The notes beneath the pieces were generated by a model. It was not told the DNA's origin, did not search any database, and saw only the letters and a list, made by a program, of their open reading frames with translations. From JAJNBA01 sp035512775 (GTDB taxonomy: Bacteria; Actinomycetota; UBA4738; HRBIN12), in NCBI GenBank assembly GCA_035512775.1, contig DATKDI010000006.1, forward strand, positions 4,372-68,371: a stretch of 64,000 nt of DNA. Direction: 5' to 3'. This document shows positions 24,576 to 32,127 of this stretch, one piece after another (the stretch's first letter is position 1; each line of letters starts with the position of its first letter). A program made the position numbers and the translations under genes.

Positions 24576-25367
24576 CTACGACCTCGTCTCCACCACCGCG
24601 CGCACGGCGGTCGCGACGTCTTCGTCGGTGGACTCCGTGGCGCCCTGTGCGGTGACCGTCACCACCACCGGGAAGATGCCTCGCGCGAGGTCCGGACCCC
24701 CCGTCGCGACGTCGTCCTCGGCCGCGTCGATCAGTGCCTCGACCGCGACCCGCATCGCCTCGTCGTGATCCAGGCCCGGCCGCCAGCGCTTCTTCAGCGA
24801 GTTCTTGGCGGGCTGCGCTCCCGATCCCGTGGCCTGGTAGTCCTGTTCCTCCCACCGGCCGCCCGTCGCGTCGTAGTAGAAGAGCCGGCCCTCGTTCCGG
24901 CCTTCGTCGTACCCACCGAACAGCGGGACGACGACGAGTCCCTGTACCGCGAGCGGGAAGTTCGCGCGGATCATCTGGGCGAGCCTGTTCGCTTTCCCTT
25001 CGAGGGACAGCCGGTCGCCCGTGAGCTTCTCGTAGTGCTCGAGCTCGAGCTGGAAGAGCCGGACGGTCTCCACGGCCTGTCCGGCCGCACCCGCGATCGC
25101 GATCGCGGAGAAGTCGTCCGCCGCGAACACCTTCTTCATCTTGGCGTCCGCGATCGTGTAGCCGGAGGTCGCGCGCCGGTCGCCGGCCATCACGATCCCC
25201 TCCGCGTATCGCAAGCCGAGGACGGTGGTGGCCTGGGGCACATCGACGGCGCCCAGCTGCACCGACGCCGGCATCGCCTCAGGACGTTGGCGCTTGAGCA
25301 GCTCGACGAAGCTCGGGTCGGCGCCGAAGGAAGCCCCCGAGAGTGGAAGCTCGACCCTGTCGGTCAC
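24576..25367 (-). CDS. prcB: Proteasome beta subunit
   Basis: This 263-residue Thr protease is made as a precursor. The propeptide is about 46 residues, ending VDVPQA, and the predicted nucleophile is Thr47 in TTVLGLRYAEGIVMAGDRRAT. AKMKKVFAADD carries the Lys33 equivalent and SGYTIADAKM follows the family. Most relatives have Gly before the nucleophile; here it is Ala. The GTG start overlaps the pup TGA (GTGA), so beta-subunit translation is coupled to Pup. Confidence 0.95.
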   Translation of the reverse strand: MTDRVELPLSGASFGADPSFVELLKRQRPEAMPASVQLGAVDVPQATTVLGLRYAEGIVMAGDRRATSGYTIADAKMKKVFAADDFSAIAIAGAAGQAVETVRLFQLELEHYEKLTGDRLSLEGKANRLAQMIRANFPLAVQGLVVVPLFGGYDEGRNEGRLFYYDATGGRWEEQDYQATGSGAQPAKNSLKKRWRPGLDHDEAMRVAVEALIDAAEDDVATGGPDLARGIFPVVVTVTAQGATESTDEDVATAVRAVVETRS

Positions 25368-25567
25368 TCCCCGCCCTTCTGCACGTAGGACTTCACGAAT
25401 TCTTCGGCGTTCTCCTCCAGCACCGAGTCGATCTCATCGAGGATCTCGTCCATCTCCTCTTTGAGCTCGGCGGCCTTCGACGTCGACGAGACCTGGCCGG
25501 CGTCGGCATCGGGCTGATCTCCGCCGCCACCCTTCTTCTGGACCTGCTTCCGTTCTTGTTCGGGCAT
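25364..25567 (-). CDS. pup: Prokaryotic ubiquitin-like protein Pup
   Basis: This is a 67-residue, highly charged and mostly disordered protein. The N-terminal part (EQERKQVQKKGGGGDQ) is the proteasome-engaging segment. ELKEEMDEILDEIDSVLEE is the coiled-coil region that binds Arc/Mpa, and the end is FVKSYVQKGGE. Because it ends in Glu, not Gln, it should be ligatable by PafA without deamidation. It is translationally coupled to prcB. Confidence 0.96.
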   Translation of the reverse strand: MPEQERKQVQKKGGGGDQPDADAGQVSSTSKAAELKEEMDEILDEIDSVLEENAEEFVKSYVQKGGE

Positions 25568-25605
25568 CGCTCCTCCTCCGTGGCGATTCTAGCCGGAGCG
25601 GCGGA

Positions 25606-27090
25606 TCACCCCTGGAGGGCGGTCACCAACGCGGCCGCGTCGTGGGACGCCTCGAGCAGCTCGTCCACGTGCGCCTTCGTGCCGCGGAGCGGCTCCCTCA
25701 TCGGGATGCGTTGGAGCGCCTCGGCGCCCGTGTCGATGATCAGGGAGTCCCACGACGCGGCCGCGATCGCATCAGGGAACTTGCCGATGCATCGTCCCCG
25801 GAAGTACGCACGTGTGTCTTCGGGTGGATCCATGATGGCGCGCTGCACGTCCGCCTCGTCGACCATGCGCTCCACCTTCCCCGAGCGTTCCAGCCGGTAG
25901 TAGAGACCCTTCTCCTGCCGTACGTCGTGGTACTGAAGGTCGATCGCCCGCAGCTTCGGGTCGCCTCTGTCGAGACCCCCTCGCTCCCGGTACGCCTCGA
26001 TGAGGCGGTACTTCGCCACCCAGTCCAGCTCGCGGTGCAGTGAGAGAGCCTCGGTCTCGAGCGCGCTCAACACGCTCTCCCATCGCTCGAGGACCTCACG
26101 GTTCGACTCGGTGTCGTCCTCGTGCTCGATGTACTTCTTCGCGTGCTCGAAGTACTCCCACTGGAGCTGCACCGCGGTGAGTCGCCGGCCGTCGGCGAGG
26201 CGGACCTCCACCGTGCAGGTCACGTCCCGTGAGATCTCGTGCAGCGCCCGGACCGGCCCCTCGAGGGAGAGATCGGGAAGGAATCGATCCTCGATCATCT
26301 TGAGGACGATCGCCGTCGTCCCCACCTTGAGGAACTGCGCGACCTCGCACATGTTGGCGTCCCCGATGATCACGTGCAGACGCCGATACTTCTCGGGGTC
26401 GGCGTGCGGTTCGTCCCGCGTGTTGATGATGGGCCGCTTCAGCGTGGTCTCGAGGCCGACCTCGGTCTCGAAGAAGTCCGCCCGCTGCGTGAGCTGGTAG
26501 ACCGGCCGGCCACGCTCGTCCCACGGCGCTTCTGAGCCGAGCTTGCCCGCACCGCAGAAGACCTGGCGCGAGACGAAGAACGGGGTCAGGTCCCGGACGA
26601 TGTCGGCGAACGGGGTCTGCCGGTCGACGAGGTAGTTCTCGTGCGTGCCGTAGGAGTTGCCCTTCCCGTCGGAGTTGTTCTTGTAGATCAGGAGGGCTGG
26701 CGCGTCCGGCAGCTGCGTGGCGACCTCGCGCATCGAGCGCTCGAGGATACGCTCCCCTGCCTTGTCGTGGATCACCAGCTCGCGGGGCGTCAGACATTCG
26801 GGGGTCGAGTACTCGGGATGCGCGTGGTCCACGTAGTACCTCGCACCGTTCGGCAGGATCACGTTGGCGAGGCCGAGGTCCTCGTCGGACACCTCGCGCG
26901 ACGGGATCGGCTCGAAGCCGCGAGCGTCCCGTAGAGGCGACTCTTGCTCGTAGTCCCAGCGGATCCGTCTGAGCGACCCCGCGAACGTCGAGATCAGCAA
27001 CGACGACGAGAGGACGGGATTGAAGTCCGGGACCCCGACCGCAGCGATGCCGTACTCGGTCTCGGTGCCTAGGACCTTGGGGATGGCCAC
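25606..27090 (-). CDS. dop: Depupylase/Pup deamidase Dop
   Basis: This 494-residue paralogue of PafA removes Pup from substrates. Key stretches are KVLGTETEYGIAAVG, the Dop-specific N-terminal segment with FEPIPSREVSDEDLG, YYVDHAHPEYSTPECLTP, IYKNNSDGKGNSYGTHENYLV, RPIINTRDEPHAD and RRLHVIIGDANMCEVAQF. The start is GTG. Since Pup here already ends in Glu, the deamidase step is dispensable and Dop is probably needed only for depupylation and Pup recycling. Confidence 0.95.
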   Translation of the reverse strand: MAIPKVLGTETEYGIAAVGVPDFNPVLSSSLLISTFAGSLRRIRWDYEQESPLRDARGFEPIPSREVSDEDLGLANVILPNGARYYVDHAHPEYSTPECLTPRELVIHDKAGERILERSMREVATQLPDAPALLIYKNNSDGKGNSYGTHENYLVDRQTPFADIVRDLTPFFVSRQVFCGAGKLGSEAPWDERGRPVYQLTQRADFFETEVGLETTLKRPIINTRDEPHADPEKYRRLHVIIGDANMCEVAQFLKVGTTAIVLKMIEDRFLPDLSLEGPVRALHEISRDVTCTVEVRLADGRRLTAVQLQWEYFEHAKKYIEHEDDTESNREVLERWESVLSALETEALSLHRELDWVAKYRLIEAYRERGGLDRGDPKLRAIDLQYHDVRQEKGLYYRLERSGKVERMVDEADVQRAIMDPPEDTRAYFRGRCIGKFPDAIAAASWDSLIIDTGAEALQRIPMREPLRGTKAHVDELLEASHDAAALVTALQG

Positions 27091-27099
27091 CCAGGGACC

Positions 27100-28842
27100 C
27101 TACAGATACTGCCCGGGGCTCACGCGCTCCACCTGCCGGCCGTCGCCCTCGTCGCCGAGCAGCGTTCGGACGTAGACGATGCGCTCGCCCTTCTTGCCCG
27201 AGATCCGCGCCCAGTCGTCGGGGTTGGTCGTGTTGGGGAGGTCCTCGTTCTCCTTGAACTCGTCCCGGATCGCCGTAAGGAGATCGTCGGTCTTGATGCC
27301 CTTCTCCCCGGTGGAGAGGAAACGCTTGATGGCGTCCTTCTTGGCCCGCCGCACGATGTTCTCGATCATCGCGCCCGAGTTGAAGTCTTTGAAGTACAGG
27401 ATCTCCTTGTCGCCGGAGGCGTAGGTGACCTCGAGGAAGCGGTTGCGTTCTGAGGGCTCGTACATCTGCTCGATCGTCCGCTCGATCATGCGCGAGACCG
27501 CCACCTGGACGTCTCCTGAGTTCCGCTCGACCTCGTCGGGGTGGATCGGGACGACGGGATGCAAGTACTTGGACATCACGTCCTTGGCCTGATCCGCGTT
27601 AGGGCGCTCGATCTTGATCTTCACGTCGAGTCGGCCGGGTCGCAAGATCGCCGGGTCGATCAGGTCCTCGCGGTTGGAGGCGCCGATGACGATCACGTTC
27701 TTCAGGGTCTCGACCCCGTCGAGCTCGGAGAGCAACTGCGGGACGATCGTCGACTCGACGTCGGACGAGATCCCTGTGCCGCGGGTGCGGAAGATGGAGT
27801 CCATCTCGTCGAAGAAGACGATGACGGGAAGTCCCTCCTCGCTCTTCTCCTTGGCGCGCTGGAAGATCTCGCGGATCTGCCGTTCCGTCTCGCCGACGTA
27901 CTTGTTCAGCAGCTCCGGCCCCTTCACGTTCAGGAAGTAGCTGCGGGCGTCCTCGCGGCCCGTGCGCTCGCGCACCTTGTCGGCGAGGGACTTGGCCACG
28001 GCCTTCGCGATGAGCGTCTTTCCGCACCCCGGGGGTCCGTAGAGCAGGACGCCCTTGGGCGCCTCCAGCTCGTGCTCGTGGAAGAGCTCGGCATAGAGGA
28101 AGGGCAGCTCGACTGCATCGCGGATCGCCTCGATCTGACCCTCGAGCCCACCGATGTCTTCGTAGGTGATGTCGGGGATCTCCTCGAGGACGAGCTCCTC
28201 CACCTCTTCTCGGGGCAGGAGCTCGGTGGCTACCCCGGAGCGCGCATCGTAGAGAACGGGGTCGCCGGCACGAACCGTCGTGCCGAGGAGAGAACCGGCG
28301 AGGTAGGCGACGTGCTCCTCGTCGCCCCGGCTCACCACGACGGCCCGGTCGGTCCCGAGCTTGTCCTTGACCTTCACGACCTGACCGGCGCCGTCGGGAT
28401 CGAGCACCTCGACGACGTTGAGCGCGTCGTTCAAGATCACCTGGGCGCCCGATCGCAGCTTGTCCGGGTCGAGGTCGGGGGCGGGCATCACCCGCATCTT
28501 CCGTCCAGCGGTCACCACGTCGACCGAGCCGTCGTCGTTGGTCCCGACGAAGACCCCGAATGTGGCGGGCGGTTGCGAGAGCTTCTCGACCTCTTCGGCC
28601 AGGGACTCGATCCGCTGCTTCTCGTCCCGGAGGGCATCCGCCAGCTTCTCGTTCTGACCGGTCGCGCGGGCGAGGGCCTCCCGCGTCTCGACGAGCTTCT
28701 CCTCGAGGAGCTGCACCTGTCGCGGGGCGTTGGTGAGGCGGCGGCGGAGGAGGCCGACCTCCTCCTCGAGGAAGGAGATCTGCGTCTGCAGTTCGTGGAT
28801 CTTCTTCGCCTGCTGTTCAGTCTGCTCGTGGCGATCCGCCAT
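27100..28842 (-). CDS. arc: Proteasome-associated AAA+ ATPase Arc/Mpa
   Basis: This 580-residue hexameric unfoldase feeds pupylated proteins into the 20S core. Residues 1–90 form the Pup-binding coiled coil (KKIHELQTQISFLEEEVGLL onward). Two OB-type domains follow. The AAA module has Walker A YGPPGCGKT (about 269–276), VIVFFDEMDSIFRTRG and the arginine-finger region LRPGRLDVKIKIERP. The C-terminus PGQYL is the proteasome-docking tail. I chose ATG 28842 because GGGAGGTGA lies just before it; a GTG nine bases upstream is part of that site. It heads the dop–pup–prcBA operon. Confidence 0.96.
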   Translation of the reverse strand: MADRHEQTEQQAKKIHELQTQISFLEEEVGLLRRRLTNAPRQVQLLEEKLVETREALARATGQNEKLADALRDEKQRIESLAEEVEKLSQPPATFGVFVGTNDDGSVDVVTAGRKMRVMPAPDLDPDKLRSGAQVILNDALNVVEVLDPDGAGQVVKVKDKLGTDRAVVVSRGDEEHVAYLAGSLLGTTVRAGDPVLYDARSGVATELLPREEVEELVLEEIPDITYEDIGGLEGQIEAIRDAVELPFLYAELFHEHELEAPKGVLLYGPPGCGKTLIAKAVAKSLADKVRERTGREDARSYFLNVKGPELLNKYVGETERQIREIFQRAKEKSEEGLPVIVFFDEMDSIFRTRGTGISSDVESTIVPQLLSELDGVETLKNVIVIGASNREDLIDPAILRPGRLDVKIKIERPNADQAKDVMSKYLHPVVPIHPDEVERNSGDVQVAVSRMIERTIEQMYEPSERNRFLEVTYASGDKEILYFKDFNSGAMIENIVRRAKKDAIKRFLSTGEKGIKTDDLLTAIRDEFKENEDLPNTTNPDDWARISGKKGERIVYVRTLLGDEGDGRQVERVSPGQYL

Positions 28843-28970
28843 CCGGCTCACCTCCCACCGAAGTCATCGGCGCTTCACCCGCATCTTGAGCCCTTCCGGG
28901 CCTCTTTCCCGTAGATACGGCAACCAGCCGATCTTTGGCCGATGCCCGGAACAGGGTACTTCTCCTGAAG

Positions 28971-29756
28971 TTAGTCCTCGGGACCGACACGGGCCACCGT
29001 CAGGAACCCGGTGTGGCCGACCATCCGATGGTCGGGGCGAACGCTGCGCGAGGTGACGTGCCACCCTCGCTTGAGCACTTCGAACGTCTCGATGTGAAGG
29101 AAGCCGGACTCCGGGAGCGCCAGGACGAGTTGCTGGACCTGGATCGTCGTCGGGAGGTAGGCGCAGAGGACCGCCCCGGGCTCGAGAGCCGGTCCCAGCG
29201 CTCCGAGGGGTGCCCACGGCTCGGGCAGATCGAGGACCACCCTGTCGAACCGCTCCCCGGTCGAGCCCGCGCCGGTCACGTCGCCGTCGCGCATCTCGAG
29301 GGTGTCGGGGATCTTCCCGAAGAAGCCCTCGATGTTGGCCTGGGCCCGCTCCCGGTGCTCCGGCCGGACCTCGTACGAGACGATCCGTCCTTGCTCGCCC
29401 ACCGCCCGGCACAGTGCGATCGTCAGCGCTCCCGAGCCCGTCCCGGCCTCGAGGACCCGCGCGCCCGGGTAGACGTCGGCGTACACGACGATCGGCCCGA
29501 GGTCCTTCGGATAGACGACCTGAGCCCCCCTCGGCATCTTGAGGACGTAGTCGGAGAATCGCGGACGGAACGCCGCGAGGAGCATGCCGCGCGCGGTCCT
29601 CACGCGGGTTCCCTCCGGTCGGCCGATGAGGTCGTCGTGCGCAAGGGTGCCCGCATGGGTGTGGTACGTGGCGCCGGCCTGCAACGGGAACAGGTAAGTC
29701 CGCTCTCGCTGGTCGATGAGGAGGACCTTCTCGCCCGCTTCGAACGGCGCGCTCAC
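28971..29756 (-). CDS. trmI: tRNA (adenine-58-N1)-methyltransferase TrmI
   Basis: This 261-residue class I methyltransferase has an N-terminal beta domain (GEKVLLIDQRERTYLFPL), a SAM-binding VLEAGTGSGALTIALCRAV, SYEVRPEHRERAQANI and the catalytic-site DRVVLDLPEPW. It makes m1A58 in the tRNA T-loop. In M. tuberculosis the homologue also lies near the proteasome genes. The GTG start overlaps the ttuA TGA (GTGA), forming a three-gene tRNA-modification unit ttuB–ttuA–trmI. Confidence 0.93.
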   Translation of the reverse strand: MSAPFEAGEKVLLIDQRERTYLFPLQAGATYHTHAGTLAHDDLIGRPEGTRVRTARGMLLAAFRPRFSDYVLKMPRGAQVVYPKDLGPIVVYADVYPGARVLEAGTGSGALTIALCRAVGEQGRIVSYEVRPEHRERAQANIEGFFGKIPDTLEMRDGDVTGAGSTGERFDRVVLDLPEPWAPLGALGPALEPGAVLCAYLPTTIQVQQLVLALPESGFLHIETFEVLKRGWHVTSRSVRPDHRMVGHTGFLTVARVGPED

Positions 29757-30745
29757 CGGACGGCTCGATCGTAGATCTCCGCGGGGAGCACCTCGTCCGA
29801 GAGCTCCTCGGCGATCGCTCGGTCCGAAGGCTCGGGGTCGGCACTCAGGCGTTCGCCGAGGATCTGCGCGCGCGCCCGGCAGAACGCGCAGAACCGGCCG
29901 GTCGTGGGCTGGCCGCACGACTCACATGCCTGGAGTGCCGCTCGATCCTCCGACCGGAACAGGGGCATGCCGCGCTCCAGATACCCGAGGAAGAACTGCG
30001 CCTTGGTCCCCGGCGACGTCTGCTCGATCGTGTTCATGGCCTCCTTGTACCGGAGCTGTGTGTTCCCCGCGACGAGCGGGCACTCCTCGACCACGTAGTC
30101 GATGCCGCGCAAGAAGGCGAACGCGGCCGTCTCCAGTTCGGACACGCGATGGAGAGGCTTGACCTTCTTGACCATCCCGTCTCGCGCGGGCAGGACCGGA
30201 GACTGACGCGCGATCGCGTCGGTCTGCCAGCGCAGGGTGTTCCCGAGCAGCGTGGCGGCCTCGTCGTCGAGGTTGTGACCGGTCGCGACCACGTCGAAGC
30301 CTCCCTCGAGGGCGGCACGATTGAACACGTAGCGTTTCGACAGCCCACACACGGCGCACGTCGATCGCGAACCGCGCCGCCCGGCGGTCGGGATGTCGTA
30401 GCCGTAGTCACGTGGGAGGTCGACGGTCAACAGGCGAGCTCGGCGCTCCTCCGCGAACGCTCGCGCGACCTCGTGCGAGCGATCGGAATAGTTCTCGATG
30501 CCGAGGCCGAGGTAGAGACCCGTGACGTCGTAGTCGAGGTCGAGGAGCACGTCCCAGAGCGCGAGCGAATCCTTGCCTCCCGAGACGGCGAGCAGGATCC
30601 GGTCATCCGGCGCCATCATCTGATGGCGCCGGATCGCTTTCTCCACCTGGGTCAGGAACATCACGAAGAAGTGCTCGGTGCAGAAGGCGGCGTGGTGACG
30701 CCTGATCTCGATCACGGCGTCGCCACGGCAACTCCGGCACCTCAT
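29753..30745 (-). CDS. ttuA: tRNA 2-thiolation enzyme TtuA-like (TtcA/TtuA family)
   Basis: This 330-residue ATP pyrophosphatase has an N-terminal zinc finger (Cys3, Cys6, Cys22, His25), a PP-loop LAVSGGKDSLALWD (about 52–65), an Fe–S candidate CxxC (STCAVCGLS) with a later Cys in VEECPLVAG, and a C-terminal zinc ribbon (CESCGQ…CAFC). This is the TtuA layout: sulfur transfer to U54 of the tRNA T-loop using a ubiquitin-like carrier. The adjacent ubiquitin-like gene fits. The start overlaps the ttuB stop and its end overlaps trmI. U54 and A58 are neighbours in the T-loop, so the operon modifies one structural element. Confidence 0.88.
   Translation of the reverse strand: MRCRSCRGDAVIEIRRHHAAFCTEHFFVMFLTQVEKAIRRHQMMAPDDRILLAVSGGKDSLALWDVLLDLDYDVTGLYLGLGIENYSDRSHEVARAFAEERRARLLTVDLPRDYGYDIPTAGRRGSRSTCAVCGLSKRYVFNRAALEGGFDVVATGHNLDDEAATLLGNTLRWQTDAIARQSPVLPARDGMVKKVKPLHRVSELETAAFAFLRGIDYVVEECPLVAGNTQLRYKEAMNTIEQTSPGTKAQFFLGYLERGMPLFRSEDRAALQACESCGQPTTGRFCAFCRARAQILGERLSADPEPSDRAIAEELSDEVLPAEIYDRAVR
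30605..30634. repeat. Perfect inverted repeat (14-bp arms, 2-bp centre) inside ttuA
   Basis: ATCCGGCGCCATCA (30605–30618) is followed by TC and then its exact reverse complement (30621–30634). It falls within the codons for RRHQMMAPDD just before the PP-loop. The symmetry is far longer than expected by chance in coding sequence; it could form a hairpin in the ttuA mRNA or bind a dimeric protein. Confidence 0.6.
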
Positions 30746-30942
30746 GGCGCCCCTCCCGAGATGACGGGACGGATCTCGAGCTCGTCCTCGTCCCGGACGG
30801 GCATCTCTCGTGTGATGAGCTCCCCCGCCCGGATCACGAGCACGGTGTCGACCGAGATGCCCAGCTCGTCGAGGACGGAGCCGACCGGGCGACCTCCGCG
30901 CAGCTGGACCTCACGGTCGGGGTTCCGCAGCTTGACCTTCAC
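30742..30942 (-). CDS. ttuB: Ubiquitin-like sulfur carrier TtuB/MoaD-ThiS family
   Basis: This 66-residue beta-grasp protein has VKLRNPDREVQLRGGRPVGSV, LDELGISVDTVLVIRAGELI and DEDELEIRPVISGGAP. The family needs a terminal Gly-Gly to be adenylated and thiocarboxylated. Here two residues, Ala-Pro, follow the Gly-Gly, so a processing step is required if it works as a carrier. Its stop overlaps the ttuA start (ATGA). GTG 30942 is supported by TAGCCT six bases upstream. Confidence 0.82.
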   Translation of the reverse strand: MKVKLRNPDREVQLRGGRPVGSVLDELGISVDTVLVIRAGELITREMPVRDEDELEIRPVISGGAP

Positions 30943-30948
30943 GCCGAG

Positions 30949-30954
30949 AGGCTA
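30949..30954 (-). promoter_or_regulatory. -10 hexamer TAGCCT for leaderless ttuB
   Basis: TAGCCT on the minus strand ends six bases before the ttuB GTG and begins immediately next to the htrA stop codon, so ttuB–ttuA–trmI should have its own leaderless promoter. Confidence 0.55.
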
Positions 30955-32073
30955 TTACGGCTCGAGGAACTCCGTCGGGAGCGGCTTCGTGCCGAGCGTG
31001 ACCGAGACGGAACGCTCCTCGCCGCCGGAGCGGATCACCCGCACGTCGACCTCGTCCCCGGGGTTCAAGGCATCCAGGACCCGGCCGAGGTCCGTCGCGG
31101 CGTCGATCGACTCGCCGTCCACCTCCACGATCACGTCCCCTTCGCGGACCCCGGCGTCCGCGGCGGGGCCGTTCGTGAGGGTGGCCAACACGTAGGCCCC
31201 GCGATCGACCGGGAGCCCGAGCTGGAAGGCGAGGTCCGCCGTGACGTCCCTCGTCGACACCCCGAGGTACGCCGTGGCCTTGAGCGGATCCGAGATCGCC
31301 GAATCGATCGCGGTCTTCGCCGAATCGATCGAGATCGCGAACCCGATGTTCTCGGCGTTCTCGCTGCCGGCGGAGTTGATCCCCACGACCTTCCCCTCCA
31401 TGTCCACGAGGGGTCCGCCGGAGTTCCCGTGATTGATCGCCGCGTCGGTCTGGATCACCTCGCTGTAGGTGCGAACGCCGTTCGGGCAGACGGTGCACTG
31501 GGGGTCGGGCACACGGATCGTCCGGTCGAGTGACGAGACGATGCCCGTCGTGACCGAGGGACCGCCCTCCAGCGCGAGGGCATAGCCGATCGCGACGACC
31601 TGCTGCCCGAGCCGGAGATCGGCGCTGGCCCCGAGCGGGAGGGCCGTCAGTCCCTCCGCTCCGAGCTTCAGGATCGCCAGGTCGTGCTCGCAATCACCGC
31701 CGATCACGCGAGCGTCGTAGCGCGTCGGCTCGTCCTCCGAGGTCGACACCGTGATCCGGGACGCACCCTGCACCACGTGGCAGTTGGTGACGACGACACC
31801 GTTCTCCCGCACGATGAAGCCGGTGCCCACCCCTTCGCCCTGCTCCGGCTGGCCGGTTGGGGATGACTGGTAGACGTTCGTCGTGACGTTGACCACCGAG
31901 GGAAGGACCCGTTCGGCGACCGCGGCGTAGGGCTCCTCCCCCGGGTCCAGTGGCGGAAGCGGGGATGCGGCCGGACTCTCCCCCTGGCGGTCGACCTGGA
32001 CACAGGCACCGAGCAAGAGAGCGAGCGAGACGGTGAGCAGGAGGAGACGCCTGGGGGTTGTCAACAGCTTCAC
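30955..32073 (-). CDS. HtrA-type S1C serine protease lipoprotein with PDZ domain
   Basis: This 372-residue protein has a lipoprotein signal peptide (LLLLTVSLALLLGAC, Cys24). Its trypsin-like domain has the triad His99 (TNCHVV), Asp131 (EHDLAIL) and Ser218 (HGNSGGP). One C-terminal PDZ domain follows (YLGVSTRDV, PAADAGVREGDVIVEVDG). It should act outside the membrane in protein quality control. Two extra Cys (PQCTVC) in the protease domain may form a disulfide. The start is GTG. The 54-nt upstream region holds two inverted repeats beside a candidate -10. Confidence 0.92.
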   Translation of the reverse strand: MKLLTTPRRLLLLTVSLALLLGACVQVDRQGESPAASPLPPLDPGEEPYAAVAERVLPSVVNVTTNVYQSSPTGQPEQGEGVGTGFIVRENGVVVTNCHVVQGASRITVSTSEDEPTRYDARVIGGDCEHDLAILKLGAEGLTALPLGASADLRLGQQVVAIGYALALEGGPSVTTGIVSSLDRTIRVPDPQCTVCPNGVRTYSEVIQTDAAINHGNSGGPLVDMEGKVVGINSAGSENAENIGFAISIDSAKTAIDSAISDPLKATAYLGVSTRDVTADLAFQLGLPVDRGAYVLATLTNGPAADAGVREGDVIVEVDGESIDAATDLGRVLDALNPGDEVDVRVIRSGGEERSVSVTLGTKPLPTEFLEP

Positions 32074-32087
32074 GCGGTGGGTTCGCT

Positions 32088-32121
32088 CCCGATCGATCGG
32101 GGGTTCGAAGAACCCACCCTA
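32088..32121 (-). promoter_or_regulatory. Candidate htrA promoter/operator with two adjacent inverted repeats
   Basis: A 14-bp perfect palindrome (CCCGATCGATCGGG, 32088–32101) adjoins a second inverted repeat (GGGTTC–GAA–GAACCC, 32101–32115). Immediately upstream on the minus strand is TAGGGT (32116–32121), a TANNNT -10. The palindromes therefore fall across the predicted start site, as operators often do. The second could instead be part of a terminator for the GcvT-like gene, but no T-run follows. Confidence 0.4.
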
Positions 32122-32127
32122 CCCTCG

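Noticed and set aside
28852..28970. Tiny ORF (MRVKRR) and partial hairpin upstream of arc as a leader peptide or attenuator
   Set aside because: Six codons with a weak ribosome site and imperfect pairing are not enough to support a regulatory leader.
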